Shown here piece after piece: positions 55,968 through 64,000 of a stretch of 64,000 nucleotides of DNA (positions are counted from its first letter, which is position 1; each line of letters begins with the position of its first letter). This DNA is from Escherichia marmotae (GTDB taxonomy: Bacteria > Pseudomonadota > Gammaproteobacteria > Enterobacterales > Enterobacteriaceae). The stretch is taken from positions 62,001 to 126,000 of the forward strand of contig NZ_CP025980.1 of the NCBI RefSeq assembly GCF_002900365.1, in the 5' to 3' direction. Both the position numbers and the translations under genes were made by a program. A model generated the notes under the pieces. It did no database searches, was not told the DNA's origin, and saw only the letters and a program-made list of their open reading frames with translations.

Positions 55968-56226
55968 GTGTGTTTTACCCTGTGGTGGTCAGTAAAAGTG
56001 CCCCGGCAGTGGAAGCCCCCCATCAGCGCTCTGTACACCATCGGGAAGAAAATACGCGCGTTGTCAGCGTCTGAACGCCTGGCTGTCAGGCAGATACATG
56101 CAAACTGCTACTACCCTCTCTTCATCAATGGACACGGAAAAACGCCACGTTATCGAAAAATCCTGTGTGAGAGCATCGTTCAAGTATATCCAGAAACAGA
56201 GGGTCGCGAAGTGCTACTGACGGTAT
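55968..56226 (+). pseudogene. IS66-type transposase fragment
   Basis: A 91-codon frame with ALYTIGKKIRALSASERLAVRQ, which resembles a central TnpC segment of IS66 elements (IAELYAIE...R.L...QRLA.R). It belongs to a different, older element than copy 2, which is inserted into it at 56,227. Confidence 0.5.
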
Positions 56227-56279
56227 GTAACCGGCTCATTTAAACCGTCTGGTCTGTTTCCTCCGGCTCTACAAAAATA

Positions 56280-56957
56280 ATGTCCATCATTTTTAATGGA
56301 CACTATCGTATGAAACACCGGACCTGGATCACTGAAGCTTTACGTCTTCACTTTGAAGAACATTTACCCCGGGTTGTGGCCGGGCGTCGCCTGGGTGTAC
56401 CAAAATCAACAGTTTGTAGTATGTTCGTGCGCTTTCGGAGAGCTGGCCTTTCGTGGCCTTTGCCCGCAGGCATGTCGGAGCAGGAACTTGATGCCTGCCT
56501 TTACGGACAATTTTCCACGGTACCAGTCGTACGTCCTGAAAGCACCGTTATATCCGAAGCCCCCGTGGTAAAAAAACGTCCCCGGCGGCCCAACTTCCCT
56601 TATGAGTTTAAAATCGCCTTAGTGGAGCAGTCACTGCAGCCCGGAGCCTGTGTGGCGCAGATCGCCCGGGAAAACGGAATCAACGATAACCTGCTCTTCA
56701 ACTGGCGCCATCAATACCGGAAAGGTGGCCTGCTGCTTTCCGGAAAAAATATGCCGGCACTGCTTCCCGTGACGTTAACGCCGGAGCCGGATAATAAAAT
56801 CCCGGCCCCCGCACAGGAACCAGAGCAGATAAATACACCGTCCGACAGTCTGTGTTGTGAGCTGGTTCTGCCGGCCGGAACTCTCAGGCTTAAAGGTAAA
56901 CTGACGCCGGCGTTATTACAGACACTTATCCGCGAAATAAAAGGGAGCAGCCACTGA
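56280..56957 (+). CDS. tnpA: IS66-family TnpA accessory protein
   Basis: A 225-residue intact TnpA with a helix-turn-helix in the N-terminal part (RRLGVPKSTVCSMFVRFRRA) and an IS3-OrfA-like second HTH (GACVAQIARENGINDNLLFNWR). It is longer than many IS66 TnpA, apparently two HTH modules in one frame. It overlaps tnpB by one base. Confidence 0.92.
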   Translation: MSIIFNGHYRMKHRTWITEALRLHFEEHLPRVVAGRRLGVPKSTVCSMFVRFRRAGLSWPLPAGMSEQELDACLYGQFSTVPVVRPESTVISEAPVVKKRPRRPNFPYEFKIALVEQSLQPGACVAQIARENGINDNLLFNWRHQYRKGGLLLSGKNMPALLPVTLTPEPDNKIPAPAQEPEQINTPSDSLCCELVLPAGTLRLKGKLTPALLQTLIREIKGSSH

Positions 56958-57304
56958 TGATATCTCTCCCTGCCGGTTCGCGTATCTGGCTGGTTGCCGG
57001 TATCACCGACATGCGGAATGGCTTCAACGGCCTGGCATCAAAAGTTCAGAACGTCCTGAAGGATGACCCGTTCTCCGGACACCTGTTCATCTTCCGCGGA
57101 CGCCGGGGTGACCAGATAAAAGTGTTGTGGGCTGACAGTGACGGACTGTGCCTCTTCACCAAACGCCTGGAGCGGGGCCGCTTCGTCTGGCCAGTCACCC
57201 GTGACGGCAAGGTGCACCTTACTCCGGCTCAGTTATCCATGCTTCCTGAAGGTATCAACTGGAAGCACCCGAAACGAACGGAACGCGCTGGAATCCGCAT
57301 ATAA
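56957..57304 (+). CDS. tnpB: IS66-family TnpB accessory protein
   Basis: 115 residues, identical to the copy-1 protein, of the IS66 Orf2 family. Its first codon shares bases with the tnpA stop (TGATGA arrangement), so it is translated by coupling. Confidence 0.94.
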   Translation: MISLPAGSRIWLVAGITDMRNGFNGLASKVQNVLKDDPFSGHLFIFRGRRGDQIKVLWADSDGLCLFTKRLERGRFVWPVTRDGKVHLTPAQLSMLPEGINWKHPKRTERAGIRI

Positions 57305-57323
57305 CCCGTTGTAAAGTGAGGAT

Positions 57324-58895
57324 ATGGACACCTCACTTGCTCATGAGAACGCCCGCCTGCGGGCACTGTTGCAGACGCAACAGGACACCATCCGCCAGAT
57401 GGCTGAATACAACCGCCTGCTCTCACAGCGGGTGGCGGCTTATGCTTCCGAAATCAACCGGCTGAAGGCGCTGGTTGCGAAACTGCAACGTATGCAGTTC
57501 GGTAAAAGCTCAGAAAAACTTCGTGCAAAAACCGAACGGCAGATACAGGAAGCTCAGGAGCGAATCAGCGCACTTCAGGAAGAAATGGCGGAAACGCTGG
57601 GTGAGCAATATGACCCGGTACTGCCATCCGCCCTGCGCCAGTCTTCAGCCCGTAAACCGTTACCGGCCTCACTTCCCCGTGAAACCCGGGTTATCCGGCC
57701 GGAAGAGGAATGCTGTCCTGCCTGTGGTGGTGAACTCAGTTCTCTGGGATGTGATGTGTCAGAGCAACTGGAGCTTATCAGCAGCGCCTTTAAGGTTATC
57801 GAAACACAACGTCCGAAACTGGCCTGTTGCCGGTGCGACCATATCGTGCAGGCACCAGTACCGTCAAAACCCATTGCACGCAGTTATGCCGGAGCGGGGC
57901 TTCTTGCCCATGTTGTCACCGGGAAATATGCAGACCATCTGCCGTTATACCGCCAGTCAGAAATATACCGTCGTCAGGGAGTGGAGCTGAGCCGTGCCAC
58001 ACTGGGGCGCTGGACAGGTGCTGTTGCTGAACTGCTGGAGCCGCTGTATGACGTCCTGCGCCAGTATGTGCTGATGCCCGGTAAAGTCCATGCTGATGAT
58101 ATCCCTGTCCCGGTCCAGGAGCCGGGCAGCGGTAAAACCCGGACAGCCCGGCTGTGGGTCTACGTCCGTGATGACCGCAACGCCGGTTCACAGATGCCCC
58201 CGGCGGTCTGGTTCGCGTACAGTCCGGACCGGAAAGGTATCCATCCACAAAATCACCTGGCCGGTTACAGCGGTGTGCTTCAGGCCGATGCTTACGGTGG
58301 TTACCGGGCGTTATACGAATCCGGCAGAATAACGGAAGCCGCGTGTATGGCTCATGCCCGGAGAAAAATCCACGATGTGCATGCAAGAGCGCCCACCGAC
58401 ATCACCACGGAAGCCCTGCAGCGTATCGGTGAACTGTATGCTATCGAGGCAGAGGTACGGGGCTGTTCAGCAGAACAGCGTCTGGCGGCAAGAAAAGCCA
58501 GAGGCGCGCCACTGATGCAGTCACTGTATGACTGGATACAGCAACAGACGAAAACACTGTCGCGTCACTCAGATACGGCAAAAGCGTTCGCATACCTGCT
58601 GAAACAGTGGGATGCCCTGAACGTGTACTGCAGTAATGGCTGGGTGGAAATCGACAACAACATCGCAGAGAACGCCTTACGGGGAGTGGCCGTAGGCCGG
58701 AAAAACTGGATGTTCGCGGGTTCCGACAGCGGTGGTGAACATGCGGCGGTGTTGTACTCGCTGATCGGCACATGCCGTCTGAACAATGTGGAGCCAGAAA
58801 AGTGGCTGCGTTACGTCATTGAACATATCCAGGACTGGCCGGCAAACCGGGTACGCGATCTGTTGCCCTGGAAAGTTGATCTGAGCTCTCAGTAA
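57324..58895 (+). CDS. tnpC: IS66-family TnpC transposase
   Basis: 523 residues with the zinc motif and DDE residues described for copy 1. Intact. Near-identity with copy 1 over 2.7 kb implies recent duplication or gene conversion. Confidence 0.94.
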   Translation: MDTSLAHENARLRALLQTQQDTIRQMAEYNRLLSQRVAAYASEINRLKALVAKLQRMQFGKSSEKLRAKTERQIQEAQERISALQEEMAETLGEQYDPVLPSALRQSSARKPLPASLPRETRVIRPEEECCPACGGELSSLGCDVSEQLELISSAFKVIETQRPKLACCRCDHIVQAPVPSKPIARSYAGAGLLAHVVTGKYADHLPLYRQSEIYRRQGVELSRATLGRWTGAVAELLEPLYDVLRQYVLMPGKVHADDIPVPVQEPGSGKTRTARLWVYVRDDRNAGSQMPPAVWFAYSPDRKGIHPQNHLAGYSGVLQADAYGGYRALYESGRITEAACMAHARRKIHDVHARAPTDITTEALQRIGELYAIEAEVRGCSAEQRLAARKARGAPLMQSLYDWIQQQTKTLSRHSDTAKAFAYLLKQWDALNVYCSNGWVEIDNNIAENALRGVAVGRKNWMFAGSDSGGEHAAVLYSLIGTCRLNNVEPEKWLRYVIEHIQDWPANRVRDLLPWKVDLSSQ

Positions 58896-58933
58896 ATATC
58901 AATACGGTTCTGACGAGCCGCTTACGACGGTAT

Positions 58934-59479
58934 GGCAGAATCTGATAACAATTCAGTATAACGGACTCTTTGTGCCGCCGGTCTTGAAAAGAAAAACTAT
59001 ATATCTTATTCGGCTGTGATCACCGCAGAGAACGAGCGACAACGGGTAAGCATCTATCGAACATGGAGTTGGAATACTGATGTTTTTTTCTGAGGCTCCC
59101 TATCCCCAAAGTGAGATATTTAGAAAATCCACCTACTCAGAAGGTTGCTTTTAACTTTTCACCATCTTTTTTTCTATTCATCTCATTGATTTTAAACAAA
59201 AAACAAAAAACCTTTCATACTGAAATCACCAGTACATTGTGTTGTTAGCATAGTTTCTTAATTGCCAGTTTTCTAGAACGTTATGTAAGGCTGACTCCGC
59301 ATTTATGCTTAATTTGCCCCTGCCCTGCAATGAAAGATTATCCCTTTCTTTGCAGCTTCAGTTTATCGCGCATTATCATTGGATTCTCGTTGTATCCGGG
59401 GGACATTCAGAATGATGCAGGTCTTGAAGTTGGTGTTTCGCTAAAGCATTTTTTCTGTAACAGGAATTATGTTATGAAT
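58934..59479. other. Intergenic stretch between IS66 copy 2 and IS21 debris
   Basis: About 550 bases, mostly AT-rich, with no gene I can support. One 61-codon frame (59330-59515) has no recognisable content and overlaps the end of the IS21 remnant. Confidence 0.4.
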
Positions 59480-60290
59480 TTAGATGGCTACGCCAGCATA
59501 TCGGTATGTCGTTAAAACGAAAGTGCTACAGTGCGTATTCCGCTCTATTCGATCACGGATTGGCATCGAAGTTCGATCAGCGATTCGCATCTTTTCGATC
59601 AACCGGGAACTTAACTTTTCCTGCTGCTTTTTAACTTTTTTTTCGTCGCTTTCCACTGCCAGTTTATTTTTCCTCATTGACTCTCCCTGGAGTACCAGCC
59701 TGTGCGTGTTATGCACCAGCCTGTCCAGGATCGCCTCCGCAGGCGTCGGGTTCTCCATCAGACCGTGCCACTTGTCTACCGGGAACTGGCTTACCACGAT
59801 GGTGCTGCTTTGTTCGTAGCGGTCTTCGATGATCTCCAGCAGGTCGTTACATTGCGCGTTGCTCAACGGCTCCAGACCCAGATCATCCAGGATAAGTACC
59901 TGCGTCTTCTGCAGTTGTTTCAGGTGCTTCAGCCAGCGCATTGGCTATCCAGCTCTTTCCACATCCCGTCAGACCGGTGATCAGCAGACTTTTCTTGTGG
60001 ATGATGTAGTGACCACTCAGCAGTTCACGCATCTGTTCGGCCCGCAACCCACGGGAGACCGGGTAATGCAGCCCCTCCGGGGCTGCCTGGTACTTCAGGT
60101 TGGCGTTTTTTCTCAACCGTGCAATACGACCGTTTTCTTTATTCAGCAGCTCGTCATCGGCCAGCAGGGTCAGTCTATCTTCGAACGACAGCTCGTCGTA
60201 GGTCCGAGGGGTTTCACGCTGGCGTATCAGGCTGCCGGCCATCGCCGGGAGTTTCAGTTGTGTCAGTTTGTTTAACAGATTATCGCTCAT
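59480..60290 (-). pseudogene. istB: IS21-family IstB ATPase, internal deletion/frameshift
   Basis: The N-terminal frame (60290-59883) has LTGCGKSWIANALA (Walker A, normally GxGKS) and then runs out of frame; the C-terminal frame (59941-59480) resumes at LQKTQVLILDDLGLEPLS (Walker B) and VSQFPVDKWH. About 35 residues between the two motifs are missing, so a small deletion with loss of phase disabled the gene. IstB is the AAA+ helper for target selection. Confidence 0.85.
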
Positions 60291-60311
60291 ATCATCTGTT
60301 CCTTCTGTCAG

Positions 60312-61667
60312 TTAGTGGTAGTAACCCGGGCCGCGCAGGTTTTCATGCTCTGGTGAGACTGCTGCGTATTGTTCACTCTGACGGGATAATGGCAGCTCCT
60401 GGTTCTCCCGGTGGTGATGCAGCAGGTTATCGATGAAGCGTCTGTCCGGCGCGTTATAGTGCCAGGCGACACAACTGGCTTTTTCCAGCCGCTCTTTGCC
60501 ATATTTTTTCTGCAGCGCGGTCAGGCCAAGGACTGCGCGGTAGACAAGCTCCGAATGGGCCTTTTCCTTCAGCATGGCCTCAACCACCCTGCCGGTGAAC
60601 GGGCCTATGTTGCACCCCATCTCGATCAGACGTTCCGGTGTCCAAGTCCCATGCCCCCGGTGCTGCGCCACGCACTGCCCCTTGTGCCAGAGCTGGATCA
60701 CCGCCTGACCCGCCTTCAGCGACAGGCGCTGACCAACCAGTTCGTGCGGAACTGAGTACCAGTGACGGGCATATTCAACGTGGTAGTCAGGCCCCACCTT
60801 CACCGCTTTGTATTCGGTGTACTCATACGTTGTCAGAGGCAGCGGTGAGAGTGCCGGCGCATCCAGCGTGCGGAAGCGCTCTGCATGGGTTTGATTGCCG
60901 TATCCTTTCATTGGTCGGTTGTTCATGTCTGTCAACAATTCCCAAAGGCGGTTATTCAGCGCCCTGAATGTGTGGAAGGTTTCGTTGCGGATGCGGGCAA
61001 GCTGCCACCACTCGACGATAAGGACACCATTTTCCGCCTTCGGCTTGTCTTTCGGCTTATAGGGGCGGGCCGGGATGATGACAGTGCCGTAGTGCTCTGC
61101 CAGCGCCTGATAACTGTCGTTGATAACCGGCTCATAGCGATCGGCCTTTTTCACCGCGCTTTTGAGATTGTCGGGGATAAGCAGCTTCGGCACATCGCCA
61201 GGAAGGTCAGACAGCGGCTGTTGGCGTTCAGCCAGGACATCATATCCTGGCCTTCGCAGGCCTCCACGTAGGTATAGTCCGACGCGCCCATCACGGCCAC
61301 GAAGATGGTCACCCGGCGTATTTCCCCGGTATCCGGATTGACGACAGGGACTGTAGGGCCGCAGAAGTCGATAAAGAGCTTTTCGCCGGCGCGGTGCTCC
61401 TGGTGCATGGAGAGGCGTCACTCGTTCTGATGCAGATGAACCTTTGACCGGGAATATGCGTTTTTCAAGGGCATCATGGGACACCCCTGCGGGGAGGAGC
61501 CATGACAGCGAGGTGGTTTTGAAGCGGGCAAGAACATCAAAAACCGTCGATGCGCTGATTCTCAGCGTCAGTGCGATACAACGGTTGGTCAGCTTCTGGT
61601 CGAATTTGAGCTGAAGGATCTTAAAACAAGTTTCCATGGAACTCCTGGCTTTTCTCTTTTTAGACAT
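60312..61667 (-). pseudogene. istA: IS21-family IstA transposase with compensating frameshifts
   Basis: The N-terminal helix-turn-helix (LTNRCIALTLRISASTVFDVL) and the C-terminal half (PKLLIPDNLKSAVKKADRYEP onward) are in one frame, but the DDE segment FIDFCGPTVPVVNPDTGE ... GASDYTYVEACEGQDMMSWL is read in another (61408-61151). Two opposite shifts therefore scramble about 90 residues including a catalytic Asp. The start at 61667 is the ATG of MSKKRKARSS. Confidence 0.85.
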
Positions 61668-61756
61668 AGATGTCTCCATTGGCTTAAAAAACAGCAATGA
61701 AGACTGTGCTGGAAAGAGTTAATTCCCGGAGTGATCGACAGGATGCCAACATGTCC

Positions 61757-63172
61757 TTACCCATAAGTATTACGGGCAATTTCTATAGCGTTTATTGATA
61801 ACATTAATCGCATCATCCCCGTCCATATCGCTTTCGGACCCGGGGGCGAATCGTTCTTTCTTGCCAGATAGCCTCCTAATCTTGCCAGCATCAGTACGGC
61901 TGTTTTTATATCAGGTATGACATCCGGTGGTGGTTTATTTTCTGTAAGTATCCAGAGACATTCCCATTCTTTACTTTCAAAAATTAAATCGCAGGGTCCC
62001 TCAGGTAATGATTTATTTAACGAGCTAATATAAAATATTCTCCATTCAATTATAAGATATAAGGCGAGGCAATTCCTTGTCCGCTCAAAGGTTTCAAGTT
62101 GCAATTTTTCAACCTGACATCCACTTTTCAGAATCTTAAAGAATATTTCAATATTCCATCTTAATAAATACCACTGAATGAGTTGTGCTGGCTCTGTCAG
62201 TGCATCTGTCGGCACGCTGCTCATTAACCACTATGTCAATGGCTGAACATCTTTGGGTGGATTTATTTCCTGTGCAAGTAATACAGTTACTGTTACCGGA
62301 GAACACCGCAGGTTTCCTCTGCGTCCTGTTGGGGGATGCAGCGTTACCCGGGCCAGACGCAGTTCCTGCCGGATGAGGCGGGAAGGCCGTTCCCGGTCAT
62401 CCGGCAGTGTGAATTCGATTATCTGTTGTGGGGGGAGTTTCATCATTTTTTCATTCTGAAGTTGATGCTCTCTTTTTCCTGTAATATCAAGAGTTGCCCT
62501 GTTCGTGTTTTTCATTCTTACGAGCCAGTCGGCCTTTATTCCATTTGTTTTTTCTGCATATTCAAAAAGGTCGTAAAAATCCCCTTCACGATCTGAAACG
62601 GATATAACATGAGTATCGGGACAGATACCTGCCAGTTCTGTTGCTTTATTATACCCGTCAACCCAACGCCATGTTTCCTTTTCAGTAACATGTCTTTTAT
62701 GAAGTAAATCGTTACATATTTCTTTGCGGCTTTTATTCTCAGTTTTTAGTTCTGTTCTGAACCACTGGTAATCATCATAAACGCCGAGGCAAACGCCAGA
62801 GTCGCTAATAACCAGTTGGGGATGAAGTAACAGTCGTCTTTCATCCTTATGTTTTTTAGGTCCAACACCCTGTTTATCTTTCTGGCCTGAATAGTTGAGT
62901 TCCGTCGTATCCTGTAAGACAAAAACCCGTTTAAAGTGTTGAACTCTTTTGATGATCTGCTGCTTATGGGGTGCCATTATCTTATCTGCCGAAACTTTTT
63001 CACTGGAAAAACAACGATAAGCTGCCTTTGTCTCACTCCATGTGCGGCAGGATACCGGAATACTTTCCTTCGGTGAGCGGCTGAGCACACTGAGAACATG
63101 CTTCACGCGTCTTTCCAGCCTGACATCACCAACGTCCAGGGATTCCAGTTCCTGAATAACCCAGTTTTCCAT
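61757..63172 (-). pseudogene. IS4-family (IS50-like) transposase with one amber stop
   Basis: A 471-codon frame interrupted only by TAG at 62233-62231, between NPPKDVQPLT and WLMSSVPTDALTEP. The DDE residues are recognisable: VLQDTTELNYSG, ISVSDREGDFYDLFEY and the YREK-type motif WYLLRWNIEIFFKILKSG. The start is the ATG at 63172 (MENWVIQELE). The sequence is otherwise well kept, so the stop is recent or suppressible. Ends of the element were not located; an IS3 begins 41 bases upstream. Confidence 0.85.
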
Positions 63173-63276
63173 AGGCCCTCTGAAATGAAATAATGGATAA
63201 TTTTTCAACAGAGTGATCTTACCCACCAATAGTGGACACAGGACTAAGTGAGTAAACTCTCAACCAGAGGTGACTC

Positions 63277-63576
63277 ATGACAAAACCAGTATCAATCAGC
63301 AAGAAGCCCCGTAAACAACATACGCCTGAATTTCGTAACGAAGCCCTGAAACTCGCTGAACGCATCGGTGTGGCCGCCGCAGCCCGTGAACTCAGCCTGT
63401 ATGAATCTCAGCTTTATGCCTGGCGCAGTAAACAGCAGCAACAAATGAGTTCGTCAGAGCGCGAAAGCGAACTGGCCGCTGAAAATGTCCGCCTTAAACG
63501 ACAACTGGCGGAGCAGGCTGAGGAACTGGCCATCCTCCAAAAGGCCGCGACATACTTCGCGAAGCGCCTGAAATGA
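63277..63576 (+). CDS. IS3 OrfA
   Basis: 99 residues with the helix-turn-helix (FRNEALKLAERIGVAAAARELS) and leucine zipper (LAAENVRLKRQLAEQAEELAI) of IS3 OrfA. It supplies DNA binding and, by -1 frameshifting into orfB, the N-terminus of the transposase. Confidence 0.94.
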   Translation: MTKPVSISKKPRKQHTPEFRNEALKLAERIGVAAAARELSLYESQLYAWRSKQQQQMSSSERESELAAENVRLKRQLAEQAEELAILQKAATYFAKRLK

Positions 63577-64000
63577 AGTATGTCTTCATCGAAAATCATC
63601 GGGCAGAGTTCAGCATCAAAGCGATGTGTCGTGTACTTCGGGTTGCCCGCAGCGGCTGGTATGTCTGGCTCAGGCGTCGTCACCAGATGAGCCTGCGCCA
63701 ACAGTTTCGGCTCACCTGCGATACCGCTGTTCATAAGGCATTCTTTGAGGCAAAGCAGCGATACGGTGCTCCCCGCCTTGCTGACGAACTGCCGGAGTTC
63801 AATATTAAAACCATTGCCGCCAGCCTGCGTCGTCAGGGGCTGCGGGCGAAAGCCGGCCGGAAGTTCAGCCCGGTCAGCTACCGTGCACATGGCCTGCCCG
63901 TATTGGAGAATCTGCTGGAGCAGGACTTCAGCGCCAGCGGCCCGAACCAGAAGTGGGCGGGTGACATCACGTACTTGCGTACCGATGAGGGCTGGTTGTA
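63573..64000 (+). CDS. IS3 OrfB, integrase-like catalytic part (partial)
   Basis: The frame opens at ATG 63573, overlapping the orfA stop as ATGA, and runs open to the window end. The text KQRYGAPRLADEL, SPVSYRAHGLPVLENLLEQD and KWAGDITYLRTDEGWL is that of IS3 OrfB, the last holding the first catalytic Asp. A few residues (about four) seem missing after LADEL compared with the standard IS3 protein as I recall it; the frame is kept. Confidence 0.9.
   Translation, partial: MKYVFIENHRAEFSIKAMCRVLRVARSGWYVWLRRRHQMSLRQQFRLTCDTAVHKAFFEAKQRYGAPRLADELPEFNIKTIAASLRRQGLRAKAGRKFSPVSYRAHGLPVLENLLEQDFSASGPNQKWAGDITYLRTDEGWL

Larger units (their letters stand above)
56227..58925 (+). mobile_element. IS66-family element, copy 2 (intact)
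   Basis: A 2,699-bp element with the same ends as copy 1, beginning GTAACCGGCTCATTTAAACC and ending with the complement of GTAAGCGGCTCGTC. The perfect 8-bp target duplication is GACGGTAT (56219-56226 and 58926-58933). All three genes are intact, so this copy looks able to transpose. Confidence 0.96.
59480..61730 (-). mobile_element. Broken IS21-family element
   Basis: istA and istB lie in the usual order (istA upstream, 21 bases apart) but both are damaged. The ends are not fixed; I could not pair terminal repeats by eye. The element is not autonomous. Confidence 0.8.
63214..64000 (+). mobile_element. IS3 element, left part (cut by window end)
   Basis: It begins TGATCTTACCCACCAATAGT, the IS3-type left end, followed by orfA and orfB in the standard overlapping arrangement. 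The right end lies beyond the window. Confidence 0.92.

Noticed and set aside
30726..58925. A single composite transposon bounded by the two IS66 copies
   Set aside because: The target duplications differ (TATAAATA and GACGGTAT), so each copy inserted on its own; the island did not arrive as one transposition unit with these ends.
59330..59515. A 61-codon frame beside the IS21 remnant
   Set aside because: No family resemblance, no ribosome site, and it overlaps istB debris.

Overview
The window is a segment of a pINV-type invasion plasmid from a Shigella/Escherichia host. It carries the complete AT-rich entry region in canonical order: spa9 (partial), spa24, spa33, spa32, spa13, spa47, spa15, mxiA, mxiC, mxiD, mxiE, mxiM, mxiL, mxiN, mxiK, mxiJ, mxiI, mxiH, mxiG, ipgF, ipgE and ipgD on the minus strand, then icsB, ipgA, ipgB1, ipgC, ipaB, ipaC, ipaD, ipaA, acp and virB on the plus strand. 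Every protein is recognisable but differs at many residues from the Shigella flexneri alleles as I remember them, and the flanking cargo is not that of classical pINV. A diverged EIEC/Shigella lineage or a cryptic-clade Escherichia (for example E. marmotae) would fit; the sequence alone does not decide.

Region 1 (1-17,089, minus strand) encodes the type III secretion apparatus: export gate (Spa24, Spa9, MxiA), sorting platform and ATPase (Spa33, MxiK, MxiN, MxiL, Spa47, Spa13), needle and inner rod (MxiH, MxiI), basal body (MxiG, MxiJ, MxiD, pilotin MxiM), length control (Spa32), gatekeeper (MxiC), the AraC-type activator MxiE read through a T9 slippage site, chaperones (Spa15, IpgE), a lytic transglycosylase (IpgF) and the phosphoinositide phosphatase effector IpgD. 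Region 2 (17,090-30,049) starts with a divergent promoter holding a palindromic VirB-type site and encodes effectors, chaperone, translocators, tip protein, a greatly enlarged IpaA (1441 aa, with an array of GC-rich 318-bp repeats), an acyl carrier protein and the master regulator VirB.

Region 3 (about 30-56 kb) is an effector island between two inverted, nearly identical IS66-family elements (30,726-33,402 and 56,227-58,925), each with its own perfect 8-bp target duplication. It holds an IS3 remnant, a frameshifted IpaH-type E3 ligase gene, a Rob-like AraC regulator broken by two frameshifts, two tRNA genes for rare codons (Ile-CAU for AUA, Arg-UCU for AGA/AGG), a SepA-like SPATE autotransporter with a wrecked signal peptide, an apparently intact YopJ/AvrA-family acetyltransferase gene, an exact MxiE-box promoter cut off from its gene by an IS1 (44,483-45,248), and a 9.7-kb gene for a LifA/Efa1/ToxB-like giant toxin whose two halves differ sharply in base composition. 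Region 4 (58.9-64 kb) is IS debris: a broken IS21-family element, an IS4-family transposase with one amber stop, and an IS3 that runs off the window.

The likely working system is VirB activating the mxi-spa and ipa operons, secretion through the Mxi-Spa needle, MxiE (with IpgC) switching on late effectors, and acquired effectors (YopJ-like, LifA-like) added to the Shigella set. The most notable points are the YopJ-family gene on a Shigella-type plasmid, the IpaA repeat expansion, the stranded MxiE promoter and the plasmid tRNAs matched to rare codons.
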